Shown piece after piece: positions 55,574 through 64,000 of a stretch of 64,000 nt of DNA. The stretch comes from Adhaeribacter pallidiroseus (GTDB lineage: Bacteria > Bacteroidota > Bacteroidia > Cytophagales > Hymenobacteraceae), in NCBI RefSeq assembly GCF_003340495.1, contig NZ_QASA01000001.1, positions 3,596,001 to 3,660,000 of the forward strand, written 5' to 3'. A model generated the notes under the pieces. It made no database searches, had not been told where the DNA came from, and saw nothing but the letters and a program-made list of their open reading frames with translations. Position 1 is the stretch's first letter. Each line of letters starts with the position of its first letter. The position numbers were made by a program, and so were the translations under genes.

Positions 55574-57448
55574 CTACTGATACCCTTTCGCCTGCAAACG
55601 AAACAATTCGGCGTAGCGGCCATTCTGGGCTAACAATTCCGCGTGCGAACCAATTTCGATGAGTTGCCCGTTCTCGATTACCAGAATACGGTCGGCCATG
55701 CGCACCGTGGAAAAGCGGTGCGAAATAAGCACGGCGGTTTTGCCATGGGTGAGTTCGGCGAAACGTTGGAAAACTTCGTGTTCGGCGCGGGCGTCTAGCG
55801 CCGCAGTAGGTTCATCCAGAATCAGCAACTGCGCATCGCGCATGTAGGCGCGTCCTAAAGCCATTTTCTGCCATTCGCCCCCGGACAAATCCACGCCTTT
55901 AGCAAAGCGCCGACCAATCATTTGGTCGTAACCGCCCGGTAATTTTTGGATGACCGTATCGGCCAAACTTTGGGCTGCCGAGGTTTGGATGCGGGCAAAA
56001 TTTTCTTTTTCGTCAATACGGCCCACGGCAATATTGTTAGAAGCCGTCATTTGAAAACGCACAAAATCCTGAAATATAACGCCGATTTCTTTGCGTAAAT
56101 CTTCGGGGTTATACTCGCGTAAATCGTAACCATCGAGCAAAATGCGGCCTTCCGTGGGATCGTAGAGGCGCGATAACAATTTCACCAAAGTAGTTTTACC
56201 GGCGCCATTCTCCCCGACTAATGCCAGTTTTTCGCCGGCGGCTAAAGTAAAGTTTAAATGTCGGATAGCCCATTTATCTGGCGAGTTGGCGTATTTAAAG
56301 CCTACGTTTTCAAAAGTAAAACCTTGGCGGATGGGTTTCGGAAACGGCCGGGCATTCGGGTGATTCTCGATGTAGGGTTTAATTTGAAAAAAATCAAAAA
56401 AGTCCTGTAGATACAAAGCGCCTTCGGCAATCCCTGAGAACCGGTTTAAAATGCCTTCCAGCAAACCACGCAAGCGGCCGAAGGAACCGGCCAAAAAAGT
56501 TAGTTGCCCAATGCTGATCTGGTGATTAATGGTTTGGTAAATAATGTACAGGTAAGCGCCGTAATATCCAACGCTGCCCACCGCCGCAAAAATACTGCCC
56601 CAGGCGGCCCGTTTTAAAGCCAGCTTTTTATTATCGGCGTAGAATTTATCGGAGAGTTCTTTGAACCGGGAAATAAGAAAATCGGCTAAGCCGAAAATTT
56701 TAATTTCTTTGGCCGTTTCGTCGCTGGCGCCGGTTAAACGCAGGTAATCCAGTTCGCGGCGTTCCGGGGTCCAGCCGTGTACCAGGGAGTAACTGCGTTC
56801 GTTAAAGTGCGATTCGCCCAGAAAAGCCGGAATTACCGCAACTAATAACAGCAGAATCAGCCAGGGATTAAACGTAATTAAACCTACCGCCAGAAAACCC
56901 ATGGTAATAATATCCTGCATCTGGCCCAGCACCTGCGACATTAAAATAGTGCGGCTTAAAGTTTGCCGGCGGGCCCGCTCCAGTTTATCGTAAAACACCG
57001 AATCTTCGAACTGCGCCATATCCAAGGTGGCGGCATGTTTCATTAAATCCACAGACGTTTGGTTGGCGAACAAATCCCCGAGCAAGCTGTCGAGCAAAGC
57101 GGTGCCCCGGTTTAAAATATCCGACAAAATGGCTAATCCAAACTCTATAGCTACCAGGGTAAGTAAGTAGGAAATATCTTTTTCTGCCGGCGACTGGGCA
57201 ATCCGGATCACTTCGTCAATAATTAATTTGGCCAGGTATAAAGTGGCCAGCGGAATAGCCGACCGAATAAGCCGCAGCAAAATGTTACCGGCCGCCAAAG
57301 CCGGATTGGTTTGCCAGATTAAACGCAGAAAAGCCGGAATATTTTTTAAAGCGGTAAAGCGCTCTTTTAACGTTAATGGGGGTTTATCGGAACCGCGCTG
57401 CGCTTTTTTTAAACCCGTGATTTTTTTTATGCTGGACCAAAAAGACAT
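55574..57448 (-). CDS. ABC transporter, fused permease/ATP-binding protein (exporter type)
   Basis: 624 residues. N-terminal type IV exporter membrane domain with about six spans, then the nucleotide-binding domain: Walker A GENGAGKTT (about 412-420), Q loop in VIFQDFVRF, signature LSGGEWQKMALGRAYM (about 518), Walker B LLILDEPTAALDA and the switch His in ISHRF. It would work as a homodimer exporting lipid or a hydrophobic compound; the substrate is not evident. Divergent from the TetR-RND operon, with about 400 bp between them. Confidence 0.93.
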   Translation of the reverse strand: MSFWSSIKKITGLKKAQRGSDKPPLTLKERFTALKNIPAFLRLIWQTNPALAAGNILLRLIRSAIPLATLYLAKLIIDEVIRIAQSPAEKDISYLLTLVAIEFGLAILSDILNRGTALLDSLLGDLFANQTSVDLMKHAATLDMAQFEDSVFYDKLERARRQTLSRTILMSQVLGQMQDIITMGFLAVGLITFNPWLILLLLVAVIPAFLGESHFNERSYSLVHGWTPERRELDYLRLTGASDETAKEIKIFGLADFLISRFKELSDKFYADNKKLALKRAAWGSIFAAVGSVGYYGAYLYIIYQTINHQISIGQLTFLAGSFGRLRGLLEGILNRFSGIAEGALYLQDFFDFFQIKPYIENHPNARPFPKPIRQGFTFENVGFKYANSPDKWAIRHLNFTLAAGEKLALVGENGAGKTTLVKLLSRLYDPTEGRILLDGYDLREYNPEDLRKEIGVIFQDFVRFQMTASNNIAVGRIDEKENFARIQTSAAQSLADTVIQKLPGGYDQMIGRRFAKGVDLSGGEWQKMALGRAYMRDAQLLILDEPTAALDARAEHEVFQRFAELTHGKTAVLISHRFSTVRMADRILVIENGQLIEIGSHAELLAQNGRYAELFRLQAKGYQ

Positions 57449-57795
57449 GTTAAAATTTAAAAAAATAATATAGATCGCCTATCTGCGCTCCGGAAAGTAG
57501 TATTTACTGAAGTTAAAAGGCTTAACCTGTACGCAACATTTGTCAAAACGATTTATTCATCTGCCGTGCGTCTCCCCTACTTCATGTTTCTTCTTCTTCA
57601 TAGGGCTATTGATAATATTTTAAAGAGGCCTAAATATTTAAACCAGAATTTAAACTAATTGTTATTACCTGAACATCGGGTTCGCTTCTGCCGTAAGCAC
57701 GGGATGGTAACCGGTAGCTTTTAGAAGATTAACAAACAATAAGCTGGTCTGCTAAAAAATTTACATATAATTAAGTAAAAATTAAAAACTCCTGT

Positions 57796-57836
57796 TAGCT
57801 TTGCGCCTTCGAACGAACGTTCGTTCGAAGGCGCAA
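57796..57836 (+). promoter_or_regulatory. TetR operator: perfect 36-bp palindrome overlapping a -7 element
   Basis: Bases 57801-57836 are a perfect palindrome centred between 57818 and 57819, with core GAACGAACGTTCGTTC. TAGCTTTG (57796-57803), an exact TAnnTTTG, runs into its left edge, so transcription should begin inside the palindrome. A bound TetR dimer would block it. The operator ends 15 bp before the GTG start. The rest of the 400-bp spacer (57449-57795) is AT-rich with no other feature besides one AT motif at 57453-57463. Confidence 0.85.
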
Positions 57837-57851
57837 TCAGAAAGGGGAGCT

Positions 57852-58424
57852 GTGGAGAACATTACCGATAAAAAGAAAATTATTTTCGACACCACGCTGG
57901 CTTTGGTCCGGGAGCATGGTTTTCATGGCACCACCATGAGCATGCTCATTAAAAATTCTGGGGTAGCGGCCGGCACTATCTACCATTATTTCGATTCGAA
58001 AGAATCCCTTATTATAGAATTACACGCCTACATTCGCACTATTATAGCCGAAGCTTTACTGGAAAGTGACGACGAGAGTAAAAGTTTTAAAGAACGATTT
58101 ATCACCTTCTGGCACCGCCAATGGCTTTTTTACACCCAAAATCCGGACGCCTTATATTTTATTGAGCAATTTGTTAATTCTCCTTACTACCTGCGGTGTC
58201 CTTATTACCAGAACGATCATTGTCAGAATATCATAATCCGTTTTGTAAAAACGGGCATTGATGCCGCTATCCTAAAACCGATGCATTATAAAACCATGGG
58301 CATAATGGTACACAGCAGTGTGTTAACCGCTGCCAAAATAAAACTAAAAAATCAATTGCCGATGGGTCCGGAAGAAGTAGATCAGGTAATAGAAGTGGTG
58401 TGGGATGGCATCCTAAATAAATAA
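57852..58424 (+). CDS. TetR/AcrR-family repressor of the efflux operon
   Basis: 190 residues from GTG 57852, which has AAAGGGGAG 3-4 bp before it, the clearest Shine-Dalgarno here. A longer TTG frame from 57801 would translate the operator and is rejected. N-terminal TetR helix-turn-helix (FHGTTMSMLIKNSGVAAGTIYHYF) then a helical ligand-binding domain (WHRQWLFYTQNPDALYFIEQ). First gene of a four-gene unit and, from the palindrome at its promoter, probably autoregulated with ligand-triggered release. Confidence 0.92.
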   Translation: MENITDKKKIIFDTTLALVREHGFHGTTMSMLIKNSGVAAGTIYHYFDSKESLIIELHAYIRTIIAEALLESDDESKSFKERFITFWHRQWLFYTQNPDALYFIEQFVNSPYYLRCPYYQNDHCQNIIIRFVKTGIDAAILKPMHYKTMGIMVHSSVLTAAKIKLKNQLPMGPEEVDQVIEVVWDGILNK

Positions 58425-58474
58425 CCGACGATCACTTTACCGCTTTATTTACTGCGGAAAGCTTTTAAATAGCT

Positions 58475-59860
58475 ATGAAAAAGAATGTGTTTCAATCAAT
58501 TAATTGTTTTATGAATAAAAAAATACCTTGGGTATTCCGGTTGGCAGTGGGATACTTGTTTATGCCCTTGCTTTTGAGCGCACAGGTAAAAACCGAAAAT
58601 CCAGGCAGCGGAGGTCTTACGCTGGAGCAGTGTATCGATTTTGCCTTAAAAAATCAGCCGGCCGTGCAGCAAGCCCAACTCGATGAAGAAATTGGCGAAC
58701 GGGAGATTAATATTGGTCTGGCCGGTTGGATGCCCCAGCTAAACGCGCAGTATAATTTTCAGCATTATTTAAAAATGCCGGTTACTTTTTTCCCCAACGA
58801 TGCGGGTGTGCCTACGCCGCGCACCATTGGGGTAGCCAATACCTCTACGCTACAATTGCAAGCCAACCAAACCTTATACAGCAACGATGTACTGCTGGCT
58901 TCGCGGGCGGCCCGGTTTGTACGTTTACAAAACGATCAGAATACGATTAATGTAAAAATCAGCACCGTTGTAAATGTGAGTAAAGCTTTTTACGATATTC
59001 TCCTGAGTCAGGAGCAATTACGCATTCTGGACGAAGCCATTATCCGGCAGGAAAAACAACAAAAAGATGCCCTGGCCCAATACGAGCAAGGAATAGTGGA
59101 TAAAACCGATTACCAACGGGCCAGCATTTCGTTGAGCAATACCCGCAGCGACCGCAAAAGAACCCAGGAATCAATTAAAGCCAAGTTTGCTTTTTTAAGA
59201 GAACTCATCGGCTACCAACCCAACGCCGAACTACAACTGGCCTTTGAACGCACCAAAATGGAACAGAATATTCTGGTGGATACTGCCGAAGCCGTAACTT
59301 TTGCCAACCGCATTGAGTTTCAGCAGCTGCAAACCCAAAAGCAGTTGCAAAATTTAAATATTACGTATTACCGCTGGGGTTTTTTACCTACCGCTTCCGC
59401 TTTTGTAAACTATAACATTGTAAATCAGAATAACCAGTTTTCGGAGGTATTCAGCCAAACGTTTCCAAACTCCCTGGTAGGCTTAAGTGTAGGATTACCT
59501 ATTTTTCAGGGTACCCGTCGCATCCAGAATTTACGTCGCGCCCAATTATTGGATCAACGCCTGGACGTAGACATTGTTAATACCAAAAACATTATTAATA
59601 CCGAATACCAGCAAGCCTTGGCTAATTACAAAAGCGACCTGAACGAGTGGAATACGACCAAAGGCAACGTAGCCGTAGCCGAAGATGTGTACCGAATTTT
59701 AAAACTACAGTACGACGAAGGCATAAAAACCTACCTGGAAGTAATTACCGCCGAGACCGATTTGCGCACTACCCAGCTCAACTATTTCAATGCCTTATAC
59801 CGACTGCTGTCCAGCAAGTTAGACTTGCAACGCGCTCAAGGAACCATTAATGTAAACTAA
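58475..59860 (+). CDS. TolC-family outer-membrane efflux channel
   Basis: 461 residues. Signal peptide (LAVGYLFMPLLLSAQ); a second ATG 12 codons in (58511) would give a more standard signal length. Two OEP repeats: LTLEQCIDFALKNQPAVQQAQ near the start, and EYQQALANYKSDLNEWNT with QLNYFNALYRLLSSKLDLQRAQG at the end. Forms a trimeric channel with the MFP and RND proteins that follow. 50 bp after tetR. Confidence 0.95.
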   Translation: MKKNVFQSINCFMNKKIPWVFRLAVGYLFMPLLLSAQVKTENPGSGGLTLEQCIDFALKNQPAVQQAQLDEEIGEREINIGLAGWMPQLNAQYNFQHYLKMPVTFFPNDAGVPTPRTIGVANTSTLQLQANQTLYSNDVLLASRAARFVRLQNDQNTINVKISTVVNVSKAFYDILLSQEQLRILDEAIIRQEKQQKDALAQYEQGIVDKTDYQRASISLSNTRSDRKRTQESIKAKFAFLRELIGYQPNAELQLAFERTKMEQNILVDTAEAVTFANRIEFQQLQTQKQLQNLNITYYRWGFLPTASAFVNYNIVNQNNQFSEVFSQTFPNSLVGLSVGLPIFQGTRRIQNLRRAQLLDQRLDVDIVNTKNIINTEYQQALANYKSDLNEWNTTKGNVAVAEDVYRILKLQYDEGIKTYLEVITAETDLRTTQLNYFNALYRLLSSKLDLQRAQGTINVN

Positions 59861-59888
59861 TTCTGAAAGCAAAACTTTAAAATTTATC

Positions 59889-61028
59889 ATGAATAGAAAA
59901 TTATATTCGTTGCCGGTGGCGGTAATCTTCGCCCTCTTACTGGTAGCTTGCAATAAATCCAAAGATGCCGCTCAGCAAAACCCCTTGAACGCTCCGGTAC
60001 CTGTTAATGCCTACACCGTTTCGCAGGAACAAGTAGTAGGTACCGATACCTACCCCGGCACCGTAGTAGCTTTAAACGAAGTAGAGTTGCGCCCGCAGGT
60101 AGCTGGTTATATTACCAACATGTATGTGCAGGATGGGCAACAGGTAACTAAAGGCCAAAAGCTGTACGAAATAGACCGGACACAATATCAGGCGACTTAC
60201 AACCAAGCCCAAGCGAACTTACGAAGTGCGCAGGCCAACCTGGAAAGAGCTCGCCAAGATGCCGAACGCTACGAAAATTTAGCTAAGCAAGATGCCGTAG
60301 CTAGGCAACGCGTAGATTACGCCCGCGCCGAATTAGGCACTGCCCAGGCGCAGGTAGCCGCCGCCCAGGCTGGCGTATCCGGAGCCTCTACTAACTTACG
60401 GTATTCGGTTATTACCGCCCCCATGAGTGGCCAAATCGGGATTGCCCAAGTGAAAGTAGGTTCGCAGGTTTCGCCGGGTACCACGCTGATTAATACCATA
60501 TCGGCCGATAACCCGATTGCCGTGGACATGGTGATTAATGAAAGTGAAGTGCCGCGTTTTGCCCGCTTACAAAATAAAGCCGCGAAGGATTCTACCTTTA
60601 CTATCCAGTTTTCGGACGGTAGCGTTTACCCGTACCCCGGCAAAATACAGGCCATTGACCGGGCCATTAACCCACAGACTGGTACCCTAACTGTGCGGGT
60701 AGGTTTTCCGAACAAAGACCGCCAACTTATACCGGGTTTAATTGCTATAGTACGGGTACGCAACGCCGATATCGGTGAGCAGCTGGTAATTCCGAACAAA
60801 GCAGTAACCGAGCAGATGGGTGAATATTACGCCTATGTTATTCAGGGCGATTCGGTGGTACAGAACAAAGTAGCGCTGGGCAGCAAAGTAGCGGATAAAG
60901 TAGTAATCCGGGAAGGGCTAAAAGCCGGCGACAAAGTAGTAGTGGAAGGAACCCAGAAATTACGGCCAGGTGCTAAAATAACATTGGGTACTCCGCAACC
61001 AGCACCGGGTGCTGCTGCCTCCCGGTAA
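59889..61028 (+). CDS. RND efflux periplasmic adaptor (MFP), AcrA-like lipoprotein
   Basis: 379 residues. Lipobox LLVAC. Biotinyl-lipoyl half motifs (VELRPQVAGYITNMYVQDGQ, then PMSGQIGIAQVKVGSQVSPG), an Ala/Gln-rich hairpin (about 105-150), and beta-barrel and membrane-proximal domains (GLIAIVRVRN, VVEGTQKLRPG). Links the RND pump to the TolC channel. 28 bp after the TolC gene. Confidence 0.95.
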   Translation: MNRKLYSLPVAVIFALLLVACNKSKDAAQQNPLNAPVPVNAYTVSQEQVVGTDTYPGTVVALNEVELRPQVAGYITNMYVQDGQQVTKGQKLYEIDRTQYQATYNQAQANLRSAQANLERARQDAERYENLAKQDAVARQRVDYARAELGTAQAQVAAAQAGVSGASTNLRYSVITAPMSGQIGIAQVKVGSQVSPGTTLINTISADNPIAVDMVINESEVPRFARLQNKAAKDSTFTIQFSDGSVYPYPGKIQAIDRAINPQTGTLTVRVGFPNKDRQLIPGLIAIVRVRNADIGEQLVIPNKAVTEQMGEYYAYVIQGDSVVQNKVALGSKVADKVVIREGLKAGDKVVVEGTQKLRPGAKITLGTPQPAPGAAASR

Positions 61029-61226
61029 ATTATCGGTTTAAGCACTCCCCTTAATTGTTTTCCATCTAAAAATTTAAAAAAAGCAGCCGCCAAAAGCCAT
61101 TTTGCTCGAACAGCCAGACTAAAATTTAAAATTTTCAGCAATTAACCATTGATAATTAAGTACGCATCAGGTTAAATACTTGTAATCTGTAACCTGCACC
61201 CTTTAACCTGTAACTTTTAACTCAGC

Positions 61227-64000
61227 ATGATATCAGAAGTATTTATAAGAAGGCCCGTTACCGCTATCGTTATATCCATCGTAATTCTACTGGTAGGAAC
61301 GCTGGCAATTTTAAATTTACCCATCAGCCAATACCCTAATATATCACCGCCGGTGGTTTCGATTACCGGTAACTACACGGGTGCCGATGCGCAAACCGTA
61401 GAGCAAACCGTAACCACGCCCGTAGAAACCCAGGTAAACGGTACGCCCGGTATGACCTATTTGTCGTCGAACAGTACCAGCACCGGGCAAATGTCCATGG
61501 ACGTAAACTTTGACGTGGGCACCGATGTAGACATTGCGACCCTGGACGTGCAAAACCGGGTAAGTATTGCCGAACCCCGCCTACCGGAAGAAGTGCGCCG
61601 CTTGGGTTTAACCGTTCGGAAGCGGAACCCCACCATTATGATGGTAATTACCTTTTATTCCCCTAAAGGTACCCACGACATTAAATTCCTGGATAACTAC
61701 ACCAACATTTACATCCGCGACGCTATTTTACGGGTACCGGGCGTAGGGGATATCAACACGGTAGGGGAAGAATTTAGCATGCGCGTGTGGTTACAGCCTG
61801 ATAAATTGTCGCAATTAGGCGTAGCGCCTACCGAAGTAGCCGCGGCCTTACGGGAACAAAACGTACAAGTAGCCGCTGGTTCGGTGGGCAGCGCTCCGCA
61901 GTATTCTACCCAGGCCTTTGAATATCCGTTAACCGTAAACGGGCGCTTAACTGGTCAGGAACAATTTGAAAATATTATTGTGCGTACCCGGCCCGAAGAT
62001 GGCTCCGTGGTTTACCTGCGCGATGTCGCCCGTTTAGAATTAGGCAGCTTTGGTTACACCCGGCAAGCTTTTATTAATGGCCAACCGGCTACTTTCTTGT
62101 TAGTATACCAGTCGCCGGGTAGTAACGCGTTGGATACTGCCGAAGGTGTTTACAAAGCCTTGGCTAACATGAAAAAAACCTTTCCGGCCGATATGGATTA
62201 CAAAGTTTCTTTCGAAACCGTTTCGGTGGTAGAAGTGTCGATTGAGGAAGTAATTCATACCTTAAGCGAAGCTTTATTGCTGGTAATTCTGGTAGTGTTC
62301 TTGTTCCTGCAAAACTGGCGGGCCACGCTGGTACCTATCTTGGCGATTCCGGTTTCGATTGTGGGTACGTTTATTTTCTTTATCCCGCTCGGGTTTACCA
62401 TTAACACGCTTACTTTATTTGGTTTCGTACTGGCCATTGGTATTGTGGTGGATGATGCCATTGTGGTGGTAGAGGCTGTACAGCATTACATCGACCACGA
62501 GCGGCTGTCGGCGAAAGAAGCTACCCGCAAAGCCATGAAAGATATTACGGCGCCGGTTATTGCTATTGCCTTAATATTAGCGGCGGTATTTATTCCGGTA
62601 GGTTTTATTCCGGGTTTAGTAGGCCGTTTGTACCAGCAATTCGCGATTACCATTGCCATTTCGGTATTAATCTCGGCTTTTGTGGCGCTAACCTTAACGC
62701 CGGCGCTTTGCTCGCTGATGTTGCGCCCCATGAACCTGGATAAAAATTCGCGGGGCCTTAACAAGCTATTTTTTAAATTTAACGAATGGTTCGCGCGGGT
62801 AACCAATGCGTACTCCAATGGGGTGCGCCGCAGCATAAAAGCGGCACCTTTAGTATTAATTTTACTGGTTTGCGTGTATGCCGGTACTTTAGGTTTATTC
62901 CGCACCAAGCCAACCGGCTTTATTCCTACCGAAGACGAAGGCCGTTTGTTCGTGACTTTTGAGCTCCCCCAAGCTGCTTCGAGTAACCGGACCATCGCGG
63001 TTTTAAAAGAAATTTCGGAACACTTACGGACTACGCCGGGCGTGAACAATTACTCGGCCATTGCGGGCTTAAACGTGCTGAACTTTTCCATTAAATCCAA
63101 CAGCGGTACTATTTTCGTGCAGCTTAAACCTTGGGCCGACCGGAAAGAAGCGTCGCAGCAGCTTTTTGCCATTGTGGGTACGTTGCAGCAAAAATTTGCC
63201 ACCGTTAAAGATGCGAATATTGTGGTAGTGCCCCCACCCGCCGTGCCGGGTTTAGGACGCACGGGGGGTTTTAGCTTTATCTTGCAGCAACGCGAAAGTA
63301 CCGATGATATCAAAGCTTTTGAAGGCATCGTGAACAACTTTTTAGCCGAAGTCCGAAAACGGCCCGAAATTACGGGTGCCTTCTCGTTCTTTACGGCCCG
63401 TACGCCGGGTTACCAGTTGCAAGTAGACCGCGAAAAAGTTAAAAAGTTAGGCGTTTCTCTTACGGATGTTTTCTCCACCATGTCCACGTTTATGGGTAGC
63501 CAGTACGTGAACGATTTTACCATGTATGGCCGCAATTTTAGAGTAGTAGCCCAAGCCGATACTTCTTTCCGGGACGATATCCGGGACTTAAGTCAGTATT
63601 ACGTAAAAAACCAGCGAGGAGAGTCGGTACCGCTTAGCGCAGTCGTTTCGCACCAGGTTACCGAAAGTGCCCCGGTAGTATCGCATTATAACTTGTTTCG
63701 GTCGACGGAAATAAACGGTAACCCGGCGCCGGGTTATAGCAGTGGCCAGGCGATTGCGGCTTTGCAAGAAGTGGCGGCCAAAGTACTGCCCGCGGGTTAT
63801 GGTTACGAGTTTTCCGGCCTGAGCCGCGAAGAATTATCGTCGGGGAATACCACTATATTCATTTTTGCCTTATCCATTACCCTGGTGTTTTTGTTGCTAG
63901 CGGCTTTGTACGAAAGTTGGTCGGTGCCGTTCTCGGTATTGCTGGCCGTGCCTTTAGGCGCTTTTGGGGCAATAGTCGCGTTAATTTTCTTGCCTAAGCT
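61227..64000 (+). CDS. RND multidrug efflux permease (AcrB/HAE1 family), 3' end beyond the window
   Basis: About 924 of an expected 1040-1060 residues are present; the frame stays open to the right edge. Start ATG 61227: ISEVFIRRPVTAIVISIVIL, the usual first helix. Porter-domain motifs (NGTPGMTYLSSNSTS), proton-relay Asp409-Asp410 in GIVVDDAIVVVEAV, and TM7 onwards (FRTKPTGFIPTEDEGRLFV). A proton-driven pump for hydrophobic drugs or bile-type compounds, with no substrate evident. Fourth gene of the TetR-controlled operon. Confidence 0.96.
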   Translation, partial: MISEVFIRRPVTAIVISIVILLVGTLAILNLPISQYPNISPPVVSITGNYTGADAQTVEQTVTTPVETQVNGTPGMTYLSSNSTSTGQMSMDVNFDVGTDVDIATLDVQNRVSIAEPRLPEEVRRLGLTVRKRNPTIMMVITFYSPKGTHDIKFLDNYTNIYIRDAILRVPGVGDINTVGEEFSMRVWLQPDKLSQLGVAPTEVAAALREQNVQVAAGSVGSAPQYSTQAFEYPLTVNGRLTGQEQFENIIVRTRPEDGSVVYLRDVARLELGSFGYTRQAFINGQPATFLLVYQSPGSNALDTAEGVYKALANMKKTFPADMDYKVSFETVSVVEVSIEEVIHTLSEALLLVILVVFLFLQNWRATLVPILAIPVSIVGTFIFFIPLGFTINTLTLFGFVLAIGIVVDDAIVVVEAVQHYIDHERLSAKEATRKAMKDITAPVIAIALILAAVFIPVGFIPGLVGRLYQQFAITIAISVLISAFVALTLTPALCSLMLRPMNLDKNSRGLNKLFFKFNEWFARVTNAYSNGVRRSIKAAPLVLILLVCVYAGTLGLFRTKPTGFIPTEDEGRLFVTFELPQAASSNRTIAVLKEISEHLRTTPGVNNYSAIAGLNVLNFSIKSNSGTIFVQLKPWADRKEASQQLFAIVGTLQQKFATVKDANIVVVPPPAVPGLGRTGGFSFILQQRESTDDIKAFEGIVNNFLAEVRKRPEITGAFSFFTARTPGYQLQVDREKVKKLGVSLTDVFSTMSTFMGSQYVNDFTMYGRNFRVVAQADTSFRDDIRDLSQYYVKNQRGESVPLSAVVSHQVTESAPVVSHYNLFRSTEINGNPAPGYSSGQAIAALQEVAAKVLPAGYGYEFSGLSREELSSGNTTIFIFALSITLVFLLLAALYESWSVPFSVLLAVPLGAFGAIVALIFLPK

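Noticed and set aside
57801-57851. N-terminal extension of TetR from TTG 57801
   Set aside because: It would translate the palindromic operator, and the predicted transcription start lies inside it; GTG 57852 has a good ribosome-binding site.

Overview
The window looks like chromosomal DNA of a Bacteroidota bacterium, most likely Cytophagales and plausibly Hymenobacteraceae (Adhaeribacter-like; an inference, not tested). The signs are a SusC/SusD outer-membrane pair driven by an ECF sigma/FecR pair, LytS/LytTR and TPR-type sensors, many Cys-lipobox lipoproteins, TAnnTTTG promoter elements, weak Shine-Dalgarno sequences and AT-rich intergenic DNA. An 11-bp AT motif, TTTTTAAATTT, recurs at least 28 times, mostly between genes. 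No rRNA, tRNA, CRISPR array, prophage or intact insertion sequence was seen.

Layout. 1-2.7 kb: the tail of a tandem-rhodanese protein and a LytS/LytTR two-component pair (+). 2.7-6.4 kb: a pirin-like bicupin, an exported intradiol dioxygenase and small unknowns (-). 6.7-21.5 kb: the accessory locus of most interest, all on the minus strand. In transcription order it holds a PQQ dehydrogenase with an inserted cytochrome c domain, a DUF4274 protein, an ECF sigma factor, a FecR anti-sigma factor, a SusC receptor with an STN signalling domain (broken by two single-base frameshifts in this sequence), a SusD lipoprotein, and three paralogous mannonate-dehydratase-like (UxuA-like) enzymes that all carry twin-arginine export signals. 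Known family roles suggest oxidation of a sugar outside the cytoplasm, dehydration of sugar acids in the periplasm, and TonB-dependent uptake under ligand-responsive sigma control. That assembly is an inference.

21.9-36.4 kb is mixed housekeeping and regulatory DNA: a TPR histidine kinase, PNPOx-like protein, membrane protein, Tat-exported SDR, beta-barrel, thioredoxin, an overlapping queD-folE pair, a TIGR01777 epimerase, a NUDIX/DUF4406 overlapping pair, a stand-alone CZB zinc sensor domain, ElaA, DUF3820, a ParE-type toxin with candidate antitoxin, and a tail-anchored zinc-ribbon protein. 36.4-48.3 kb has a very large alpha-2-macroglobulin lipoprotein with an intact CLEQ thioester motif, a DUF3500 protein, an AI-2E family transporter, a CbpA-type DnaJ followed by a decayed CbpM-like remnant, and a saccharopine/alanine-dehydrogenase-like enzyme.

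48.6-64 kb holds gcvP, a DUF4136 lipoprotein, a TPR-HTH membrane regulator, an unknown lipoprotein, an ABC exporter, and a TetR-TolC-MFP-RND efflux operon that runs off the right edge. The efflux operon begins with a perfect 36-bp palindrome overlapping a TAnnTTTG promoter element, so autoregulation by its TetR protein is the simplest reading.
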